Shown: positions 1 through 6,481, counted from the first letter of the stretch. The stretch: DNA of 7,131 nt from Sedimenticola_A endophacoides (GCA_003062345.1 PQCO01000316.1:1-7131); one strand, 5' to 3'. The notes: generated by a model from the letters alone, not told the origin. Translations and numbers: made by a program.

Positions 1-63
1 CTGCAATGTGCGGGACGGAGTCGTGATGAGCGCAGGACGGTCGGGGCAGTAACGGCTGTCGCG

Positions 64-1236
64 TTGGCGAGTCGATTTTGGGGACTGGGATGTCCCAAAA
101 TCTTTCACGAGGTAGCGACACTCTTGTATCTGGCGGGACGGGGTGTGCCCCGTCCGCTGCTGGGCAACCTGGCGGGTCCGGCGCTCTACACCCTGGTCGA
201 GGTGCTGCTGGAAGGGGTGGAGTTCTTTTCCGCACCACATCATCAGGCCTACTGGGTATTCGCCCTGGCGGTCGGAGTGTTGCAGCAGTTGCGCCTCGGG
301 TCTCCGGCGCAGCACTGGGCAAGGATCTTGCTGGTCAGCGAAAACCTGGTGCGCACCTCGATTCTGCTGGTCCTCTATGTGATCCTGGAACACCAACTGG
401 GCGCTTACGACAGCGTCTGGCAGTTTTTCGAGGAGCGCTCCCATATCTACGTGGCGTTGGTGATACCGGTGATTGGCGTGGTGGTGGGCTTCTCCCAATG
501 GACGGCACACAGCCATTTGCAGGGGGTGCTGGCGACATCCGCCCTGCTGCAGCGCTATTCGGAGTGGTTCCTGGGCAGGGAGTTGCTGGAACGGGCGGTG
601 GCGGACCCCCACAGCCTGGCGCTGAAACGGCGCAACCGGGCGCTGCTGTTTCTGGATATCCGGGGCTTTACCGCATGGAGCGAGCGGCACGAGCCGGAGC
701 AGGTGGTCACCCTGATCAACCGCTTCTACCAGTGCGCCGAACCGTTCTGGAGGCGCGCGCAGGCGATCAAGGTGAAGTTGAGCGCGGATGAGATCATGCT
801 GGTCTTTGCCGATCCGGAAGGGGCGGCCGAGGCGGCCCGGGCGGTGATGGCGGCCTGCGAAAGACTGCTACGGCACGAGGGGTTGCGTTGTGGCGCGGGG
901 TTGCACTGGGGCGCGGTGGTGGAGGGGATGATCGGCGCGCGAGGACACCAGGGCTATGATCTGCTGGGTGACGCGGTGAACACCGCCAAGCGTCTATGCG
1001 ATGCGGCGGCGGGGGGGGAGATCCTGGTCTCGGGGCGTGCATGCGAGCGTCTGGGCCGGCGCTTCAGACTGAGCCCGGCCCGCCAGCTGCGCCTGAAGGG
1101 CAAGCATGGCGGGCAGGTGGTGCGTGCGCTGGTGTGGGATCCGCAGCCCGTCGGGGGGCGCGGAGCGGATCAGCTGAAGTCGTCCTCCGGGGTGTCGTAT
1201 GGGTCGGGGTACTCCCTCCGGTCCCGGGAGGTATAG
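64..1236 (+). CDS. Membrane-anchored class III adenylate cyclase (start uncertain)
   Basis: Predicted to make cAMP from ATP at the inner membrane. The N-terminal half (about residues 35-145) holds about four hydrophobic segments (near 36-54, 63-77, 88-108 and 128-144). A catalytic domain follows at about 190-357. Every key class III residue is visible: D198 in FLDIRGFT (first metal), K238 and D242 in KLSAD (purine contact and second metal), D299 in YDLLGDAVN (purine contact), then N306 and R310 in VNTAKR (transition state). The K238/D299 pair favours ATP over GTP. The last 30 residues (QPVGGRG onward) lie beyond the domain and are encoded antisense to the next gene. The listed start is a TTG with no clear Shine-Dalgarno. 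The frame is open to the window's left edge, and TTG124 or GTG145 are alternatives. Two strong hairpins at 74-102 and 136-155 suggest the first 30 residues may be non-coding leader. Family call firm; start weak. Confidence 0.85.
   Translation: MASRFWGLGCPKIFHEVATLLYLAGRGVPRPLLGNLAGPALYTLVEVLLEGVEFFSAPHHQAYWVFALAVGVLQQLRLGSPAQHWARILLVSENLVRTSILLVLYVILEHQLGAYDSVWQFFEERSHIYVALVIPVIGVVVGFSQWTAHSHLQGVLATSALLQRYSEWFLGRELLERAVADPHSLALKRRNRALLFLDIRGFTAWSERHEPEQVVTLINRFYQCAEPFWRRAQAIKVKLSADEIMLVFADPEGAAEAARAVMAACERLLRHEGLRCGAGLHWGAVVEGMIGARGHQGYDLLGDAVNTAKRLCDAAAGGEILVSGRACERLGRRFRLSPARQLRLKGKHGGQVVRALVWDPQPVGGRGADQLKSSSGVSYGSGYSLRSREV
74..102. repeat. Inverted repeat near the cyclase 5' end
   Basis: GATTTTGGGGAC (74-85) pairs with GTCCCAAAATC (92-102). 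This gives 11 base pairs with one bulged G around a 6-base loop, TGGGAT. The downstream side is A-rich rather than T-rich, so it does not look like a plus-strand intrinsic terminator. It falls inside the longest possible cyclase frame, which argues that the true translation start lies downstream or that this is a leader or operator structure. Confidence 0.6.
136..155. repeat. Perfect 8-bp hairpin in the cyclase 5' region
   Basis: GGACGGGG (136-143) and CCCCGTCC (148-155) are perfect complements around a TGTG loop, which would make a very stable RNA stem. The GTG at 145-147, a possible in-frame start of the cyclase, sits in the loop. The structure could therefore modulate initiation, but it could also be an accident of GC-rich coding sequence. 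Confidence 0.5.
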
Positions 1237-1472
1237 TCGCGATCCGACTCGTACGCTTCCTGGGGCAGATCCATGGCGCCTGACCAGTCCTCGGGGGGGG
1301 AGGCGTTTTCCAGTTCGAGCTCATCCCAGGTTTCGAGATCGTACTCGTCCACCGCGCCGTCGAAAAATTGCACCTCGATGGTCTGCTCATCCGGGTCGTA
1401 GGCCACCACCTCCAGGTGATCGCCCACCGGGGTCTGATACCAGTCGCCGATTCTCGGGGCGGGTGATCCCAT
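1170..1472 (-). CDS. DUF6763-like small acidic protein
   Basis: About 100 residues with no known function. The N-terminal part matches from memory the DUF6763 pattern of gammaproteobacteria: a GDWYQ motif near residue 8, then a beta-strand-rich region with VAYDPDEQTIEVQFFDG, a run of acidic residues (DEYDLETWDELEL) and a closing PEDWSGAMD element. The C-terminal 30 residues are charged and probably disordered (ESDRDYTSRDRREY). No signal peptide or membrane segment is seen in this form, so it should be cytosolic. I chose the ATG at 1472 because the domain begins right after it. Longer forms from ATG1511 or ATG1556 are possible; the latter has GGAGG only 2 nt upstream, which is too close. The 3' end overlaps the convergent cyclase by 67 bp. 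Family call is from memory and moderately sure. Confidence 0.75.
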   Translation of the reverse strand: MGSPAPRIGDWYQTPVGDHLEVVAYDPDEQTIEVQFFDGAVDEYDLETWDELELENASPPEDWSGAMDLPQEAYESDRDYTSRDRREYPDPYDTPEDDFS

Positions 1473-1579
1473 CGTCTCTGCACCCCCGGCGCCTGCCCCT
1501 GGGCAGGCCATGATGAACCAAAAGCCTGTCGGGCGGTTCCCGACTACCTTAAGCATAGCCTCCGCTACGGCGGACGCCA

Positions 1580-1612
1580 GTCCCGTCGCCGGTTACGGGG
1601 GGGTGACGGGAC
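1580..1612. promoter_or_regulatory. 11-bp dyad upstream of the ECF-permease gene
   Basis: GTCCCGTCGCC (1580-1590) pairs with GGTGACGGGAC (1602-1612), with one G-U pair and an 11-base loop. The outer 8 bases are a perfect inverted repeat. It lies between two divergent genes and its right arm overlaps the expected -35 position for the -10-like box at 1631. This is consistent with an operator, but a dispersed palindromic repeat is equally possible. Confidence 0.4.
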
Positions 1613-1636
1613 GGAGGGGACAAAATCGGGTATAAC
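1608..1636 (+). promoter_or_regulatory. Candidate promoter of the ECF-permease/djlA unit
   Basis: A TATAAC box at 1631-1636 matches the sigma-70 -10 consensus at five of six bases. The hexamer 17 bp upstream (GGGACG, 1608-1613) is a poor -35, which suggests activator dependence or no true promoter. A start near 1643 would give a leader of about 25 nt containing GGAGGG at 1657-1662, 5 nt before the ATG. Confidence 0.35.
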
Positions 1637-1667
1637 CTACCCTGTCTTCGGAATCCGGAGGGCCGCG

Positions 1668-2333
1668 ATGGAGCTGAAGGGCGAGCTGTTTTCCGCCGGG
1701 GTGGGGCTGTGGTTCTGGCTGGTCTATCTGGCGCTGTTGTTCAACGCCCTGCGCCTGGCCGCCTGGCGGGGGTTGCTGGGGGAGAACCGGCTGCATCTCT
1801 TCCTCGGTACCTGCGTCGCCCTGGTGCTGCTCTGGAGCGTGCGCGCCGAGGTCAATGCCGGGCTGAGCTTTCACCTCCTCGGCCTGCCGGTGGTGACCCT
1901 GATGTTCGGCTGGTCGTTCGGCATGCTTGCCGGCAGTCTGGCGCTGTTGGGGGTCAACCTCAACCTCGGCGGTGGCTGGGGCAACTACGCCCTCAACGCA
2001 CTGGTGCTGGTGGCGGTGCCGGTGAGCCTGACCCAGGCGGCGCTGGTGCTGGCACGCTCCCTGCTGCCGAAGAACTTTTTTATCTATGTGCTGGTCAACG
2101 GGTTTCTTGCCGCCGGATTGGTGATGGTGGTCACCTGCTATCTGGCGGCCGGCCTGCTGGTGCTCGGCGGCGTTTATGAATACGCTGAACTGGATGAGAC
2201 GTTTCTTCTCTTCGTTCCGCTGATGGCGATGCCGGAGGCGTTTCTCAACGGCTGGATCATCACCGTGATGGTGGCGATGCGGCCCCAGTGGGTCTATTCG
2301 TTCAGCGACGCGCAATACATCAAGGGAAAATAA
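1668..2333 (+). CDS. CbiM-like ECF-type transporter permease, membrane protein
   Basis: A very hydrophobic 221-residue protein with about six membrane segments (near 8-28, 42-58, 68-98, 108-130, 138-170 and 182-204). It resembles, from memory, proteins labelled energy-coupling factor ABC transporter permease (COG3235), distant relatives of the CbiM/NikM cobalt and nickel uptake components. The HLLG motif at residues 69-72 and the MPEAFLNG segment near 188-195 fit CbiM landmarks. The N-terminus is MELKG, so the Met-His pair that binds metal in true CbiM/NikM is missing. No ATPase (CbiO), CbiQ or CbiN partner is in the window. The substrate is therefore unknown, and metal transport should not be assumed. 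The ATG has a good Shine-Dalgarno (GGAGGG, 5 nt away). djlA follows after 10 bp, so the two are probably cotranscribed. Confidence 0.8.
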   Translation: MELKGELFSAGVGLWFWLVYLALLFNALRLAAWRGLLGENRLHLFLGTCVALVLLWSVRAEVNAGLSFHLLGLPVVTLMFGWSFGMLAGSLALLGVNLNLGGGWGNYALNALVLVAVPVSLTQAALVLARSLLPKNFFIYVLVNGFLAAGLVMVVTCYLAAGLLVLGGVYEYAELDETFLLFVPLMAMPEAFLNGWIITVMVAMRPQWVYSFSDAQYIKGK

Positions 2334-2338
2334 GGAGG
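2331..2338 (+). promoter_or_regulatory. Ribosome binding site of djlA overlapping the upstream stop
   Basis: TAAGGAGG contains the full anti-Shine-Dalgarno match and also the TAA stop of the preceding gene. It sits 5 nt before the TTG at 2344. This supports the otherwise weak TTG as the djlA start and suggests translational coupling between the two genes. Confidence 0.8.
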
Positions 2339-2343
2339 CGGTT

Positions 2344-3138
2344 TTGGGCTGGTGGGGAAAGGTGGCAGGCGGGGCTTTCGGTTTCATGCTGGGGGGGCCG
2401 CTGGGGCTGCTGCTCGGCGCGGTGCTCGGACACAACCTGGATAAGGGGCTGGCTGGACTGGGCGACGGCGAGGCGACGGCCAGCGGCGATCCGGAGCGGG
2501 TCAAGAGCGCCTTCTTTACCGCGACCTTTTCGGTCATGGGCGCGGTGGCCAAGGCGGATGGACAGGTCTCGCGCGACGAGATCCGCCTGGCCGAGGCGGT
2601 GATGGGGGAGATGGACCTGTCGGCCGAGATGCGGCGCACCGCCATTGCGCTGTTCAATCAAGGCAAGGCCGGGGATTTCCCTCTGGACGATGTGGTGGAG
2701 CAGTTCCGCCTAGAGTGCCACCGGCGCAACACCCTGATTCAGATGTTCATCGAGATCCAGATTCAGGCCGCCTATGCCGACGGGGTGATGCATGACGCCG
2801 AGCGCGCCCTGCTGCTGCGCATCTGCAAGCGTCTGGGTGTTCCGGAATTCGCCTTCCGCCACCTGGAGCGGATGGCCCGGGGCGGGCGCCGTTATCAGCA
2901 GGGGGGGCGACGCGAGCCCGCGGGGCTCGTCCTGGACGACGCCTACGCCATCCTCAACGTCTCTGCCGACGCCACCGACGCCGAGGTCAAGCGCGCCTAT
3001 CGCCGTCTGCTCAGCCAACACCATCCGGACAAGCTGGTGGCCAAGGGGCTGCCGGATGAGATGATGAAGGTGGCGGCCCAGAAGACCCACGAGATCCGCC
3101 AGGCCTACGAGCGGGTGAAGGAGGCGCGGGGCCTGTGA
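2344..3138 (+). CDS. djlA: Membrane-anchored DnaJ-like co-chaperone DjlA
   Basis: J-domain partner of DnaK, tethered to the inner membrane with the J domain in the cytosol. Residues 1-4 (MGWW) are followed by one glycine-rich membrane segment (about 5-29: GKVAGGAFGFMLGGPLGLLL) of the helix-packing type typical of DjlA. A TerB-like helical domain spans about 55-178 and includes the acidic ADGQVSRDE and ADGVMHDAE stretches. A basic, glycine-rich linker (about 179-195) leads to the C-terminal J domain, about 198-264, with the essential HPD at 227-229. Length (264) is close to the E. coli protein (about 271). Translation starts at TTG, supported by a strong Shine-Dalgarno. No key residue is missing. 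In enterobacteria DjlA overexpression activates the Rcs envelope stress pathway; whether that applies here is unknown. Identification is firm. Confidence 0.95.
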   Translation: MGWWGKVAGGAFGFMLGGPLGLLLGAVLGHNLDKGLAGLGDGEATASGDPERVKSAFFTATFSVMGAVAKADGQVSRDEIRLAEAVMGEMDLSAEMRRTAIALFNQGKAGDFPLDDVVEQFRLECHRRNTLIQMFIEIQIQAAYADGVMHDAERALLLRICKRLGVPEFAFRHLERMARGGRRYQQGGRREPAGLVLDDAYAILNVSADATDAEVKRAYRRLLSQHHPDKLVAKGLPDEMMKVAAQKTHEIRQAYERVKEARGL

Positions 3139-3171
3139 GGCGGGGCGCCTCCCGGCCTGCCGAAAAGGGTG

Positions 3172-3201
3172 CTGGCAAGGTCGGCGCGGTTGAATTACTA
3201 T
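3172..3201 (+). promoter_or_regulatory. Candidate promoter of tRNA-Ala
   Basis: CTGGCA (3172-3177) and TACTAT (3196-3201) each match the sigma-70 hexamers at four of six bases and are 18 bp apart. A start near 3208 would precede the mature tRNA by only a few bases. A GC-rich stretch (GCGCTC, 3203-3208) follows the -10, as in stringently controlled stable-RNA promoters. The window also allows read-through from djlA. Confidence 0.35.
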
Positions 3202-3214
3202 TGCGCTCTGGCAC

Positions 3215-3290
<76 letters not shown>

Positions 3291-3330
3291 TCCAATCCAG
3301 CACCGACCGGCCAGCCGATTCCGCGCCGGT

Positions 3331-4542
3331 TCAGCCCACCTCGCGGTCACGCACCCCCAGCAGGTAGAGGATGCCGTCCAGCCCCAGGTTGGAGATGGCG
3401 TGGCGGGCGCTCTCGCGCACCAGGGGCTTGGCGTGGAAGGCCACCCCCAGACCGGCAAGGCTGAGCATCGGCAGGTCGTTGGCACCGTCGCCCACGGCGA
3501 TCACCTGTTCCAGGGTAATGCCCATCTCTTCGGCCATCTGGCGCAGCAGTTGCGCCTTCTTGGCGCCATCGACAATCTCCCCCCGGGTCTTCCCGGTGAG
3601 CCTGCCGTCGACGATATCCAGTTCGTTGGCGGAGACCCGGTCCACGCCCAGTTTGCGTTGCAGGTGCTCGGCGAAGTAGGTGAAGCCGCCGGAGAGAATG
3701 CCCACCCGGTAGCCCATGCGTTTGAGGTTGGTGATCAGGCGTTCGGCCCCCTCGGTGATCGGCAGGGTCTCGGCGATACCCCGCAGCACCCCCTCCTCCA
3801 GTCCCTGCAGCAGGGCCATGCGCTGGCGGAAGCTCTCCTTGAAATCGATCTCGCCGCGCATCGCCGACTCGGTGATGGCGGCCACCTGCCGCCCCACCCC
3901 GGCCGCCTTGGCGAGTTCGTCGATCACCTCGACCTGGATCAGGGTGGAGTCCATGTCGAACACGATCAGGCGCCGGTTGCGGCGGTAGAGGTCATCGGCC
4001 TGGAAGGCCACGTCCACCTCGTCGGTGCTGCTGATCTCCAGCAGCTCCCGGCGCAGGGCGCCGAGGTCGTCGGCGTTGCCGCGAACCGAGAACTCGACGC
4101 AGGCGCGGCGGCGCGGGTTCGACTCCTTCAGGGAGAAGCGCCCCGACAGGCGGGTGATGCCGTCGATGTTGAGGCCGTGGTGGGAGACCACCTGGGCCAC
4201 GCGCGAGATGTTGCGCGCCGAGAGTTTACGCCCGAGCAGGGTGACAATATAGCGTGGCTTGCCCTGCATCCCCACCCAGCGTTCGTACTCCTCCTCCTCA
4301 ACCGGGGTGGAGTTGATCCTCAGGCCGAGCTGGTGGGCCTGGAACAGCAGATCCTTGAGGACCGGCCCGGACTGTGCCTCGGCGGGCACCTCCAGCAGCA
4401 TGCCCAGGGATAGGTGGTCGTGGATCACCGCCTGGCCGATATCGAGGATGTTGACGCCGTTCTCTTCGAGCACCTCGGTGAGGGCGGCGGTGAGGCCGGG
4501 GTGGTCCTGGCCGCTGACGTTGAGCAAGATGATTTCGCGCAT
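3331..4542 (-). CDS. serB: Phosphoserine phosphatase with two ACT domains
   Basis: Hydrolyses O-phospho-L-serine to serine, the last step of the phosphorylated serine pathway, in the cytosol. Residues 1-80 and about 95-180 are two ACT-type regulatory modules (REIILLNVSGQDHPG; PRYIVTLLGRKL), which in this family can bind serine or other amino acids. The HAD phosphatase domain runs from about 190 to the end. Its motifs are intact: nucleophile D196 and acid D198 in VFDMDST, substrate-side E205 and R241, motif II S284 in LSGGF, motif III K329, and motif IV GDGAND (351-356). The 403-residue form from ATG4542 matches the Pseudomonas-type protein almost end to end; a 31-residue upstream extension to 4635 has no family support and runs into the neighbouring gene. 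Last gene of the minus-strand cluster, 22 bp after the YcgL gene, converging on tRNA-Ala. Confidence 0.97.
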   Translation of the reverse strand: MREIILLNVSGQDHPGLTAALTEVLEENGVNILDIGQAVIHDHLSLGMLLEVPAEAQSGPVLKDLLFQAHQLGLRINSTPVEEEEYERWVGMQGKPRYIVTLLGRKLSARNISRVAQVVSHHGLNIDGITRLSGRFSLKESNPRRRACVEFSVRGNADDLGALRRELLEISSTDEVDVAFQADDLYRRNRRLIVFDMDSTLIQVEVIDELAKAAGVGRQVAAITESAMRGEIDFKESFRQRMALLQGLEEGVLRGIAETLPITEGAERLITNLKRMGYRVGILSGGFTYFAEHLQRKLGVDRVSANELDIVDGRLTGKTRGEIVDGAKKAQLLRQMAEEMGITLEQVIAVGDGANDLPMLSLAGLGVAFHAKPLVRESARHAISNLGLDGILYLLGVRDREVG

Positions 4543-4564
4543 GTCTCGTGGATGGTGTAAGGCT

Positions 4565-4852
4565 TCAGATACCGTCGCCTTCGTAGAGCCGGGGTTCGAG
4601 TTTTGGAGGCATCTGCAGGTAGTAGCCCTGTTCATCGAGGGCGCTGATCACGCTTGCCACATCCTCCCGGGCGAGCGGGCGGCGGTGGGTGAGCTGCAGG
4701 TTCATCACCAGGGTGGGGGTCCCGAACAGCCGTTTGAGCGGCTCGGGGAGCTCATCGAAGCCCTCCTCGCGGGCCAGGTAGAGATACATCTCGTCTTTGT
4801 TGCTGCTGCGATAGATCCAGCAGGGGGTGCTGGCGGGCTCTGTACGGCTCAT
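4565..4852 (-). CDS. YcgL domain-containing protein
   Basis: A 95-residue cytosolic protein of the YcgL (DUF709) family, common in gammaproteobacteria. Its molecular function is not established. Visible family landmarks are CWIYRSSNKDEMYLYL (11-26), an LP.PLKRLFG element (about 35-44), VMNLQLT (49-55) and the diagnostic LDEQGYYLQMPP (72-83). The ATG at 4852 gives the normal family length. An upstream in-frame ATG at 4891 lies one base after the stop of the GIY-YIG gene (TAG-A-ATG) and would add 13 residues while favouring translational coupling. Neither start has a strong Shine-Dalgarno. It sits between the GIY-YIG gene and serB in an apparent operon. Confidence 0.92.
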   Translation of the reverse strand: MSRTEPASTPCWIYRSSNKDEMYLYLAREEGFDELPEPLKRLFGTPTLVMNLQLTHRRPLAREDVASVISALDEQGYYLQMPPKLEPRLYEGDGI

Positions 4853-4892
4853 CGGCGGTGCCTGGGATGGGTTGCTCCGGTGGGGAATCATT

Positions 4893-5150
4893 CTACCCCA
4901 ATCCGGGGTTGCGGATCAGCGCCAGTTTCTGCTCCCGGCGCATGCGCTTGACCTGGTGTTCGCGCCGCAGGGCCTCGCCATGGGATTCGAAGCGCTCGCT
5001 GTAGGCGAGGCACACCGGCCGGCGGCTGCGGGTGTAGCGGGCGCCGCGCGCGCCGTGGTTGTGCTCATGCAGGCGCCGCTGCAGGTCGCGGGCGATACCG
5101 GTGTAGAGCGAGCCGTCGCAGCAGCGCAGGATGTAGAGGTGCCAGGTCAG
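4893..5150 (-). CDS. GIY-YIG nuclease-fold protein, YhbQ/UPF0213 type
   Basis: A single-domain GIY-YIG protein of about 85 residues. The two signature elements are degenerate in the usual way for this family: LYI (5-7) and YTG (16-18). They are followed by a basic helix with RDLQRRL (21-27) and the conserved acidic E64 in LRREHQVKR, which corresponds to the metal-binding glutamate of GIY-YIG nucleases. Small standalone members are linked to DNA damage responses in some bacteria, but the role here is unknown. The domain starts immediately after a CTG (5150-5148) that overlaps the TGA of glutamate dehydrogenase as CTGA. No ATG, GTG or TTG lies between there and a GTG at 5231, which would add 27 residues unlike the family and overlap gdh by 85 bp. 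I prefer the CTG start with coupled translation, but the GTG is possible. Confidence 0.85.
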   Translation of the reverse strand: MTWHLYILRCCDGSLYTGIARDLQRRLHEHNHGARGARYTRSRRPVCLAYSERFESHGEALRREHQVKRMRREQKLALIRNPGLG

Positions 5151-6481
5151 GGCCAGATGCCCCGCTTCAGGGTGATGTTGGCCACCCGTTCGATCGCCTC
5201 CACCAGGGCGGCGGTACGCAGATCGGTGCACAGTGACGGCGGCGAGTCGCCGGCGGCGGGCAGCTGGCGCCAGCGCGCCACCACCGCATCGGTCGCGGCG
5301 ACCATCTTTTCACGCAGTTTGCGGTTCACCTCATCCAGGTGCCACTCCTGGTTTTCGATGTTCTGCACCCACTCGAAATAGCTGACGGCGACTCCGCCGG
5401 CGTTTGCCAGGATGTCCGGCAGCAGCGGAATGCCCCGGGCGGTGAGGATGTCGTCAGCCTCGGGGGAGACCGGGCGGTTGGCCGCCTCCACCACCAGCCG
5501 GGCCTGGATGCGGGGGGCGTTCTCCTGGGTGATCTGGTTGCCCATGGCGGCGGGGATCAGGATGTCGCACGGTAGCTCCAGCAGCCCCTGGTTGGTCAGG
5601 CTCTGGGTGCCGGGCATGCCGACCACGGTGCCGTGTTCACGTTTCCAGGCCAGCACCTGAGTCACATCCAGGGAGGTGCCGTCGCTGCTGGCGATACCGC
5701 CCTGGGAGTCGCTGACGGCGGTGATCGAGGCCCCGGCCTCACGGAACAGGCGTGCGGCGTGGGCACCCACCTGGCCAAACCCCTGGATCGCCACGCGCGC
5801 GCCGTCCAGGCCGCCCAGCTCCGGCATCCCCGCCAGTGACAGGAAACGCTCGGCGGCGATCAGGCAGCCGCGGGCCGTGGCATCCTCGCGGCCGGGCGAA
5901 CCGCCCAGTTCCAGGGGCTTGCCGGTGACCACCGGCCGGTTGTTGCGTCCCGGGTGCATCATGTCGTAGGTGTCGAAGATCCAGGCCATGGTCTGGGCGT
6001 TGGTATAGAGATCGGGCGCCGGGATATCGGTATGGGGGCCGATGTTGTCGCCCAACTCACTGATAAAGCGCCGTGTGATCCGCCGCAGCTCGGTCTGGCT
6101 GAGCTGCTTGGGGTCGCAGGCCACCCCGCCCTTGGCGCCACTGAAGGGGATGCGCATCAGGGCGCATTTCCAGGTCATCAGCAGGGCGAGGGCGGTCACC
6201 TCGCCCTCGTTGACGCAGGGGTGGTAGCGGATACCACCCTTGCCCGGCCCCATGATGCTGTTGTGCAGCACCCGGTACCCATGGAAGGTGGTTACCGACT
6301 CGTCCTCCATCTCGATGGGGAAGCAGACGCTGATGGTGCGTTTGGGGTAGCTGAGAAAGTCGAGCAGGCCCTTCTTGAGTCCCTTTAGGTGCGTGGTGGC
6401 GCGCCGGAACTGCTCCTGCGAAACATGGATCGGGGAGAGGTCCTCGCCTTCGCAGCCGCTGGCTGGCCTGGTGTCGTTCAT
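5147..6481 (-). CDS. gdhA: Glutamate dehydrogenase (Glu/Leu/Phe/Val family)
   Basis: Interconverts glutamate with 2-oxoglutarate and ammonium, linking carbon and nitrogen metabolism in the cytosol. The 444-residue protein has an N-terminal dimerisation and substrate domain (about 40-195) with GPGKGGIRYHP (K81), MTWKCAL (K105), catalytic K117 in PFSGAKGG and D157 in DIPAPDLYT. A Rossmann domain follows with GFGQVG (234-239). D258 at the end of the second strand suggests NAD rather than NADP. S367 in AGGVAVSYFEWVQN fits substrate carboxylate binding and, with K81, glutamate specificity. I chose ATG6481 because AGGA lies 7 nt upstream; a TTG at 6541 would add 20 unconserved residues. First gene of the likely gdh, GIY-YIG, YcgL, serB operon. 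Leucine dehydrogenase is unlikely given length and motifs, and the gene symbol is by function only. Confidence 0.93.
   Translation of the reverse strand: MNDTRPASGCEGEDLSPIHVSQEQFRRATTHLKGLKKGLLDFLSYPKRTISVCFPIEMEDESVTTFHGYRVLHNSIMGPGKGGIRYHPCVNEGEVTALALLMTWKCALMRIPFSGAKGGVACDPKQLSQTELRRITRRFISELGDNIGPHTDIPAPDLYTNAQTMAWIFDTYDMMHPGRNNRPVVTGKPLELGGSPGREDATARGCLIAAERFLSLAGMPELGGLDGARVAIQGFGQVGAHAARLFREAGASITAVSDSQGGIASSDGTSLDVTQVLAWKREHGTVVGMPGTQSLTNQGLLELPCDILIPAAMGNQITQENAPRIQARLVVEAANRPVSPEADDILTARGIPLLPDILANAGGVAVSYFEWVQNIENQEWHLDEVNRKLREKMVAATDAVVARWRQLPAAGDSPPSLCTDLRTAALVEAIERVANITLKRGIWP

Noticed and set aside
2..52. Frame open from the left edge to TAA at 50-52, possibly the end of an upstream gene.
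   Set aside because: Only about 16 codons are visible and none resembles a known protein tail; chance openness is likely in GC-rich DNA.
1593..2657. Long minus-strand frame of 354 codons opposite the ECF-permease and djlA.
   Set aside because: His/Gln/Pro-rich low-complexity composition typical of an antisense shadow in GC-rich DNA.
3137..3151. GAGGCG-GGG-CGCCTC hairpin at the djlA stop, considered as a terminator.
   Set aside because: Six-base stem with no T-run after it (continues CCGGCCTG), so it does not fit an intrinsic terminator.
3306..3330. ACCGGC/GCCGGT inverted repeat just after serB and the tRNA, considered as a shared terminator.
   Set aside because: Short stem, 13-base loop and no T-run on either strand.
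4543..4635. 31-residue N-terminal extension of serB.
   Set aside because: Not shared with the family, runs into the YcgL gene, and the ACT domain begins immediately after the internal ATG.
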